DNA of 64,000 bases from contig JAUMIR010000004.1 of assembly GCA_030847615.1 (NCBI GenBank), positions 86,025,001 through 86,089,000 of the forward strand, given 5' to 3'. The stretch is from Gambelia wislizenii (taxonomy: Eukaryota > Chordata > Lepidosauria > Squamata > Crotaphytidae). Below, one piece after another: positions 57,090 to 64,000 of this stretch; the stretch's first letter is position 1, and each line of letters starts with the position of its first letter. The notes under the pieces were generated by a model. The model was not told where the DNA came from, ran no database searches, and saw only the letters and a program-made list of their open reading frames with translations. The position numbers and the translations under genes were made by a program.

Positions 57090-57543
57090 CACCCAGTGAC
57101 ACATGGATACAATTGGAGAGGAAGAAAGATTTGCCCCTTTCTGGAAGGAATCCCTGCCTGTTTTCTCAACTTTTGTTAAAACTAATAATGTTAACAATAA
57201 GAGTGTGCTGGACAATTTATCACCCAGATTATACCTCTGGGTCCAAGCCTGCCTGGCAGATTTCCCTGTCTTAGAATCAAAAACCACAAAATTTGAAGCT
57301 CTTCCAGGAGATCATTAAGCCCAGCTCCCAATCCCATAACAATACATATTACTGTATATTACAATATATATTACTTTGACCACTGCTTGCATATTTGTCT
57401 GTCACAGAGACTCTAGGTTCTAAAACTATAGACTGAACTATTATGGTATGTGCCAATATGGCCTTATGTCTGTATTACCTCCCATAAACAAAACTCCTGG
57501 GTTGTTTATTAGATATTTGTCAGTGTTTTTATCAGTTGACTAA
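57090..57543. other. unassigned noncoding DNA
   Basis: Nothing recognised. Confidence 0.5.
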
Positions 57544-58184
57544 GGGGTTGTCTAAATGGTGAAAATAATCCTCACAGAATTCAATGGGAACACATGTTGT
57601 CTTAATGGCAACCCGCAGCAATTTTCCATATTCAGAAGGAGGGGGGCAAAAACTGCCCTATACTGTGTGCTAGGAGACTTTGCAGATTTCCATGAAGATT
57701 TTTAAGTACAGCATGGGGAATGCACATTCCCCCTCTTTGGGACAAGCGATTCAATATGAATCACTTTCCCATAGGAGGGGAAGCACCAGACTGATTGGCT
57801 GGGCAAGCATGGGGAGCAGGGCTTCCTAACAAGGCAAGTGCCGGCTGCCACCATGTTGGAATTTCGCCTTGGCGAGCAATTGCTAAAGCAATAAAATGGG
57901 GGTGTTTGGGCTTCTTTGCTTTCCTGTTAAATTGGAAAATCACTCTATCATACCTTGGACATCATTTTTTTTAAAAAAAAAGTTCAGCAGTTAAATTGAG
58001 GTACGGTACATAAGTACAAATGCAAGTAAATCACTCGCAGCCACCATCTTGGATGCAAAGCTTTTGGGGGCAAAAACATTGTTAAGACAAGTTGCAGCTG
58101 CTGCGAAATGCCATTACTGCTGGGCACTCCAGTTTTGGGGGGGACTCGAATAGAAAAGCCCTGACATCTTCTTAGACAATAGCT
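57544..58184 (+). mobile_element. family A MITE, 641 bp
   Basis: Left GGGGTTGTCTAAATGGTG; right CTTCTTAGACAATAGC, more decayed. Contains CTGATTGGCTGGGCAAGC, CGGCTGCCACCATGTTGG and CACTCGCAGCCACCATCTTGG, the latter two also present in altered form in the other three copies. Confidence 0.8.
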
Positions 58185-58866
58185 GTTGGCATAAGAGGAT
58201 GCAAGTTGCCTAAAGGAGAGGCTGATGCAAAAGTCTGCACACAGTCTCATTCATGTACACTGATTCAATAAAATGTATCAACTTTCCTTGGATTGGTTTC
58301 CAAGCTTTCTGCCAGCACTGCAGCAACATTCCAAACAAATAAAAAGCTTATGAGTTAACAAAATCCAAAGACTTTTATTAGTGGCAGCACTATAAACACA
58401 ACAGCACTCTGAACACCACATTTGGCATCCCAATGAACAGCAAAAGCTCCCCTGTGTCCTATAATTGGGGAAACACAGATTGCACCCCAAATCTCAAAGA
58501 TTGTTAATGTTATGGTGGGATTTGCTACAGCCAGTTTAGCATCTCTTGTGACACAATCAGCTAACAAATTCATGACATGGATACAGATGTTTAGGAACAG
58601 CTGTTTCCAGAGAAGTCCACAAAGCCAAGAGCAAACATGGTTCAGACTGCTGTTATGCTTTACTCTTCACATCATGTTCAAAATGTTAAACTTATTCTGA
58701 GTGGGAAGATTTCACATGTTAAGATTTCTCATTTTAGCCTCATTGGACAATACTGGGTACAAGTAACCAGCACCTCTAGACTGAGTGTTTACATCCTTGT
58801 GGAACCTCGACCCTTACCGTTATTAAGGTTCACAGAACTGCAGAGGTGATCAGTGGTGTTGTCACA
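58185..58866. other. unassigned noncoding DNA
   Basis: No gene or repeat recognised. Confidence 0.5.
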
Positions 58867-59479
58867 GGAGATTTTCACACCAGGGCCAAAAGTCCTGGTT
58901 CTGTCCCACCACCTCCTGTCCCATTCCTGCAACAGAATGGAGGTAAATGTTCACACACTTACCCCCATTCCGCTCCAGGAACGGGCCTCCTCCCTCCTGG
59001 CCCGGATGGCCGTAAATGCAGGCGTTGTAAGACAGCTTTTACGACCGGCCGGGAGAGATCCTGCTCGTTCTTGCGAGAGAACGAGCAGGAGAGAAATTTA
59101 AAATACCCCACAGCTGCCAAATAAAGTAATAAAAAGGGGAAAAAATAAAAAAATACAAGGAAACCAGAAGTGGGGGGGAGAAGGGTGGCACTAACTTGGC
59201 TGTCCAGATCATGGCAGGAAGTGCCTGCCATGGAGCTCCTCTGTTGTCCCTGTCATTCCAGAACAGGGACGGGGGTCCTATTCGCACACCCACATTCTGT
59301 TTCAGAAACGGAACTGGGTGCCTAATAACGACTTCTCCCTGTGAATAATATATCACGGGGAGAAAACAGAACAGGCACGATGTAGGAATGGAACAAGGTG
59401 GACATCATCTGAAAGGAAAATCTTTCAGCGACCCTGTTCGATTCCTGCAACAGAACAAAAAGCCTGTGTGAAAATCGCC
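58867..59479. mobile_element. GGAGATTTTCACAC-type MITE, 613 bp
   Basis: GGAGATTTTCACACCAGGGCC and CTGTGTGAAAATCGCC as ends; ACA duplicated on both sides (58864-58866, 59480-59482). Inner arms GTCCCATTCCTGCAACAGAA and GATTCCTGCAACAGAACA lie in the same orientation, so these inner words are direct, not inverted, repeats. A small perfect hairpin GCTCGTTCTTGCGAGAGAACGAGC lies at 59063-59086. Confidence 0.8.
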
Positions 59480-59532
59480 ACAGTAGGAATTTGGGCAAAG
59501 GTGTAGTCCCATTCAGCCAAAGCAGCAACTTA

Positions 59533-59878
59533 AAGTTGCCCCTCCACATTCACAAACTTAGCATTTGCTGTTTTGCATATTTGCGGTTTTGGGAGGGCCC
59601 TCCCAAAAGCAGCGACAGGGGGCCTCCGGAGGCCCCGCGAAGGCCTTGGGGGGAGGGAGGAGGGCCGGGGAGGCCTCCACGGGGCCTTGGGAGGGTCTCC
59701 GGAGGCCCCATGAAAGCCTTGGAAGGCAGGGGGTGGGGGAAGCGACTATGGGGCCTCCGGAGGCCCCGTGGTCGCTTTGGCGGGGGAGGGGGAGGGGGAG
59801 GGCAGTCATTATTTGCAGAATTTTCACATTCATGGGGGTCTGTAGAAACTAACCCCTGCGAATGTGAAGGGATGACTG
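59533..59878 (+). mobile_element. Tigger-like MITE with CpG-rich interior, 346 bp
   Basis: Left AAGTTGCCCCTCCACATTC, right GAATGTGAAGGGATGACTG, flanked by TA (59531-59532, 59879-59880). The interior from 59590 to 59800 is very GC-rich, with three GGCCTCCGGAGGCCCC-type palindromes. Same outer structure as 27950-28559 but different interior. Confidence 0.85.
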
Positions 59879-59880
59879 TA

Positions 59881-60289
59881 TTTACCAAAATCTGAAGTAA
59901 GTGAAGTAATACACATTGCCCTCTAAGAAGGTGGTTGGCCATCGCACCATTAAGTCCTACCTCAAATTATTTAATTCAAAGAGATGGAGAACTTCAACCA
60001 TCTTGTTACCAACATAAGGCCCATGAGGACTTTCATTATGATGAAAGCATGAGGCATGTGGCCTTTCATTAAGATGGAGGTCAAGAACTGCCATTGCATT
60101 TTGTGTGCATGTTGCAGGTGGGGGAGTTAACAGTGGTGGGTCACACAGATTTTGGAATATGCCCTTGATGCCTCCTTGTTGATTTTCCCATGCCACCTCC
60201 TTGTCCACTGCAACATTACAATCTTCCTGGATTTTTATTTCTCAACTATTGTAATTAAACTCAAACTTTTGGAATTTTTCAACTCTATG
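59881..60289. other. unassigned noncoding DNA
   Basis: No gene or repeat recognised. Confidence 0.5.
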
Positions 60290-60399
60290 GTATTTTAAAC
60301 CAGAAGTCCCATTATTTTCAATGGCATTCACTATTATCCACCGTTTTCAGTATCCATGCCCTCACAGAACCAATCCCCAGCAGATACAGGGTCCTACTG
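60290..60399 (-). mobile_element. Tigger-like MITE fragment
   Basis: Right end GATACAGGGTCCTACTG followed by TA; TATCCACCGTTTTCAGTATCC is the usual subterminal sequence. The other end is missing. Confidence 0.65.
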
Positions 60400-60409
60400 T
60401 AACCTGTTT

Positions 60410-60560
60410 TATTATTATGTTATTCATTTATATCCCACCTTTCTCTCACCAATGGTACTCAAGGTAGCTAACAACATCTTTAAAACAATGCAAGTTAAAA
60501 ATGATAGAAAAGTAAAAATGATGGTATAAATTTTTTAAAAAGAATTAAACAATTATAAGT
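60410..60560 (-). repeat. L2-like LINE 3' end
   Basis: TATATCCCACCTTTCTCTCACC then ACTCAAGGTAGCTAACAAC is the complement of the standard 3' end. Confidence 0.65.
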
Positions 60561-62534
60561 AAAAAAAATTAAGCAGTATTCAAACATTAAAAATATTAAA
60601 ATGCATTTTATGCATGTATAAATTTCCCTAAAGAAGTGATTGGGCATTTTTTTTCTGATGTGGAGCATCCGCATTCAGTTAAAGGATGAGGAAATGAAGT
60701 TGCACACATGGTGCTATTGTGCATGCAGATGAGCATGCATGTGTGTTGCATGTACAACTCAATGCAATGTGATACACATCTACATATTTATGCAATGCAT
60801 AAGCAAACGGGTATACAATGTGCAACCAAATGCAGCACGTGTAATTTGAATCTACGTGCATGCAGTTCCATGTTCAGGTTGTGCAGCTTTGCCATTCAAC
60901 GTAAGGGCCACATAGCACCATCAAGTCCCATATATGGGGATTTATGCTACACAAACTCACAATAAGATCTCAGTCCTTTTACTTCTGCAAAGGCAAAGAT
61001 TAAGCACCTGGGATGTTTTTCTCTTCTGGAAACTCAAAATTCTAGCCAGTTAAATGGGCCACTGGGCCAGCTGATTAGCTGCTTCTTTATCACTGGACTC
61101 ATCCTCTGCCCTGGAAGCATTTCTCACCTCATTTCAGGAGCTTACTAGTTACTGCATTAAAGCTTTGACTCACCTTGAATGTTTCCTTATTTCTGCTACT
61201 TACTTGTTAATATTTATTGAATCCCAACAATGTGTTAAGTGTTGTTCAGAGTCAGTGGTAGTGATAGAAGGCTGCCACTCTCAGAAACCTCCTACCCAGG
61301 CATAGAATGCAAATATTTATTTACTTCATTATTCCTTACATGTCTACTTTGCCTTCCACCCATAGAGCTCAGTGCAGCATAAGCAGATATCCCTGGCAAG
61401 CACATTCCCATCTAGGTGCTGGTCAGGCATAAACTGCTCAATATCAGTGATGGAACTACATAAGGAGCACTTAGACTACTGTACTTTTTAAAAAGGTGTT
61501 AAGGGCACTTTGATCCCGAACAGGATTCCTTCTAACTGGGTGCAAACTGTGAAGCTGTACTTCCGAGCAACTACTATTAATTCTGCATGGATTTCATATG
61601 GTCATCTTTGAAATGCATAGTCATGGTGGTATCCAGTAGATTATATAAAGTTTACTTTTTTAAAAAAGATGGTTTTGAGGCCTCAATGAGGCACAGAAAT
61701 TTTATGTAATCAGTGGAGCTCATTCAAATCAGTATTTTTTTAAAAAAACAATTTGTGAAATATAGATAAGTGTTAGTTTCTCACCTCTCGTAGTTAACTG
61801 ATTAACTGGAGAGTTATTTCTTTTGGTTTTCCTCCAGTTTTTATTTAATATTTTCACTTATCTCCCTCTGTAGAACTTTAATGTTCCTTTTCTGCTGAGG
61901 ATTGATGGAAGGGGCAACATGTAGATGTTTCAAACTAGTGTTGTATCTGATAATTGCATTGTTTCCATTCAATAACTTTTTTTAATCGTAGAGCTCCTAT
62001 TGTAATTAAAACATACAGTGGAAATGAAGAAAAGGCCCAGATGCTGTCTTCATGCATATATCTCATGTAATTAAAAATGCAGGAAGAAAAACAAATAGAA
62101 AATGTAGGACAGACTAGTTTTCATCCTGAATACTAATTTCAGTGCAGGGGTATGATAAGGATGCATTCATCAGTGTTAAAGAGGTAGCAAGAACAGGGCT
62201 GCATTAACTGTGAAACAAAATGATACATAAAATAGAAACTCAGCCAGCTTTGTGATGGAGGTGGGAGGTGTAGCATAATTACCCAGAAACACACATTGTT
62301 GAGCGGTTTAGTCTCCTTTTTCCACTGGACTCTTGTAAGATTCTTCAGAGTGAACACATTGCATCTGTCCATACAGCAGTCGCAGAAGATCAACCGTATT
62401 GCCAGGTGTGGTAGGCAACTGTCAAAAACTAATTGCCTACTCAAATCAACTTAAGGAGCAAAATGCCCAGGCTTCTTGCTCTGAAGCATACTTCATGTGA
62501 GATGTAGATAGGAGGGAGCCTGCTTCTGTGTTCA
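60561..62534. other. unassigned noncoding DNA
   Basis: 61310-61400 may be another reverse-oriented L2-like end (TGTCTACTTTGCCTTCCACC). 61780-62110 is AT-rich and repeat-free. No gene. Confidence 0.5.
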
Positions 62535-62690
62535 TAGGGTTGCCAGACTGAAAAGTGAAGACAGCTCCTATACTTTTAATGGTCATGTGGAAAAAGGAAT
62601 TTCAGCAGGCAGTGCTTGTCATGCAACCAAGTAACAAGCAACACCTGTTGAAGTTCCCTCTTCTACATAGCCATTAAAATTTAATGGTTT
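62535..62690. mobile_element. 35467-type fold-back MITE, truncated
   Basis: TAGGGTTGCCAGACTGAAAAG left end; GGAATTTCAGCAGGCAGTGC against CAACACCTGTTGAAGTTCC. The right terminus is lost after the CCATTAAAATTTAATGG region. Confidence 0.7.
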
Positions 62691-62840
62691 AACTTCCTAC
62701 CCCTGTGCCATTTCCGAAATGAAATCTCCCCTTACTCACCCACCCACCCCGCTGCTGTTAGATCTACAAGGGAAATATAGATATGTCAAACAGCAACTTT
62801 GGGAAATAGAATTTAGATCAGGAAAATGTCACAATGGAAC

Positions 62841-63018
62841 TGAATCATACAATCATGGAGTTGGAAGAGACCACAGGTGCCATCCAGTCCAACCCCCTGC
62901 CCTGCAGGAATACACAATCAAAGCACACTTGACAGATGGCCATCCAGCCTCTGTTTAAAAACCTCCAAAGAAGGAGACTCCACCACATTCTGAAGCAGTG
63001 TGTTCCACTGGTTAAACA
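62841..63018 (-). repeat. CR1 3' end
   Basis: GAATCATACAATCATGGAGTT then CCATCCAGCCTCTGTTTAAAAAC, the complement of the CR1 tail. Truncated near 63018. Confidence 0.85.
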
Positions 63019-63124
63019 TCTTCTCCAGTGTCCATATTTCAGCCCATCGCCTGCTGCTTTAGTAGCCATGCTATCTGGGGGATTCTGAGTTTTGTAGTCC
63101 AAAAGGTTGTGTGAGCCTACCTCT

Positions 63125-63310
63125 CTCTGGCTTTTCTTCACAAACAAAGATTCAAGATTCTGCAAGCGCGCTGATGACTGAAAAGGCCAATCCAAGATAA
63201 ACATGTCCGGTTGCAGAAAGTACAGCAGAAGGTCTCCTTAGGTGATGTTTCCGAGTTGTGATTCTTTCTGCGTTGTCGTTTCTCTTCAAGACTTGTTTGG
63301 CATGAGCTCT
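63125..63310 (-). mobile_element. Ingi/Vingi-type LINE 3' end
   Basis: On the reverse strand it starts AAACAAGTCTTGAAGAGAAAC, encodes the CCHC-like finger (CNRTCL.RIGL), and ends with GAAGAAAAGCCAGAGAGAGG. It matches the last ~190 bp of 6384-7325. Upstream the match stops abruptly near 63310. Confidence 0.85.
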
Positions 63311-63640
63311 ATTCGACCACATCAGAAGATCCCTGTTGGCCGCGGCTAGCCAACCAGGTAGATGAGGATGAGCTTTTGTTAGGCCACCTTTTCTAGGCCC
63401 CTCTCCATATAGGCGAGGGACGAAACGGCAGGTGTAAAGATGCACTGGAAGCTGCAGACCCAACCCTGCATGCAGGCGGCTCAGGACTTTGGTCACTTGA
63501 GGCTGACCCGGGAGATGACAGTCTTGTTCGGCAGCATCCTGAATGACCAAGCAGTCTTTTTTAAGGAGAGCAGTGCTTGCTCCATATGGTGAGTCTCCCA
63601 CATAATGCACAATTTGGTCCTAAGTCTCTTTATGAATTCA
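63311..63640. other. unidentified sequence joined to the LINE tail
   Basis: Open frames exist on both strands: reverse 63152-63610 (152 aa, running into the LINE in a non-native frame) and a forward frame reading GVKMHWKLQTQPCMQAAQDF. Neither matches a family I know. GC content is higher than nearby. It could be a transcript captured with the LINE, part of another LINE subfamily, or the older target sequence. Confidence 0.4.
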
Positions 63641-63724
63641 TAAGGATCTGCACCACAAAAAGTAAGATTTTCAGCCCTTATATGTAACCACTATGTAATC
63701 CTTTCCCAATCTGGTGTCTTCCAG

Positions 63725-63810
63725 CTGTACTTGGTTATAAATCCCATTATTCCTACCCAATGGCTATGCTGGTAGAGGGCAATGGAAGTTTTAGTCCAAT
63801 GTATCTAGGG
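63725..63810. repeat. hAT-type MITE fragment
   Basis: TTATAAATCCCATTATTCC and GGAAGTTTTAGTCCAATGTATC arms, as in 325-412. Confidence 0.5.
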
Positions 63811-63813
63811 CTG

Positions 63814-64000
63814 ATGACACACTTCAGAAATAATGCAGTTTGCCACCACTTTAACTATCATGGCTACATCCTATGGAATCCTGGGATTTGTAGTTTGCCA
63901 TGACACCAGAGCTCTAACAGAGAATATCTCACAAAACTACAGATCCCAACATTCCACAACATTGAGCCATGGAAGTTAAAGCAGTGGATTATTTCTGCAA
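63814..64000. mobile_element. 30701-type fold-back MITE, cut by window end
   Basis: TGATGACACACTTCAGAAATAA at the left and GTGGATTATTTCTGCAA at the edge, with TATGGAATCCTGGGATTTG / CAGATCCCAACATTCC arms. Confidence 0.8.

Noticed and set aside
59590..59800. Gene promoter CpG island
   Set aside because: Enclosed by MITE termini with TA duplications and no exon nearby; more simply part of the element.
59491..59942. Gly/Pro-rich ORFs on both strands
   Set aside because: Created by the CpG-rich palindromic interior of a MITE; frames stay open because of composition, not selection.

Overview
The window looks like noncoding, repeat-rich nuclear DNA from a squamate reptile. The diagnostic repeats are an RTE-BovB LINE with clear EN and RT remnants (13780-15885), CR1 LINE tails ending in ATTCTATG repeats, tRNA-derived SINEs with a BovB-like (CAA)n 3' end, L2-like LINEs with reptilian 3' ends, an L1 ORF2 remnant, a Penelope-like element, and two copies (plus a third tail) of an Ingi/Vingi-type LINE. 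This mixture points to a lizard, perhaps an iguanian; the finer placement is a guess. I found no host protein-coding gene, rRNA, tRNA or CRISPR array. Every recognisable protein fragment belongs to a retrotransposon. The region is best read as intergenic or deep intronic.

Layout. 1-5.8 kb: mostly unassigned DNA with one Tigger-like MITE, one MIR-like SINE and one 608-bp MITE (called family A here). 5.8-7.4 kb: a MITE split by a Vingi-like LINE whose 303-codon 3' ORF is uninterrupted. 8.7-10.8 kb: back-to-back L2-like remnants. 13.8-20.1 kb: a dense retroelement block (BovB, L1 3' UTR, L2 tail, a Tigger-like MITE containing a second Vingi copy, CR1 with RT motifs, L1 ORF2), with more MITEs nested inside. 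21.9-27.1 kb: an unnamed repeat (called repeat B), SINEs, and an L2-like C-terminus carrying a MITE. 27.7-29.8 kb: a multi-level nest of a MITE within a MITE, itself holding a Tigger-like element and a CR1. 30-36 kb: several fold-back MITEs and a hAT MITE with a perfect 8-bp target duplication. 37.0-38.7 kb: a Penelope-like element with inverted pLTR arms, a GIY-YIG domain and decayed hammerhead-ribozyme motifs. 40.7-48 kb: repeat B with a CR1 insertion, then further copies of one MITE group. 48-64 kb: SINEs, two family A copies, GC-rich Tigger-like elements, and a LINE tail joined to unidentified sequence at the right end.

The main structural result is a large group of MITEs that share a 14-15 bp terminal motif (roughly GGAnnTTwTCAsACg) and 3-bp target duplications but have several different interiors. 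This suggests one transposase source moved many unrelated cargoes. Nested insertions allow relative dating at many points. I do not see a new gene-based system. The most interesting items are the Penelope element with its ribozyme remnants, the near-perfect 330-bp palindromes, and the shared-TIR MITE group.
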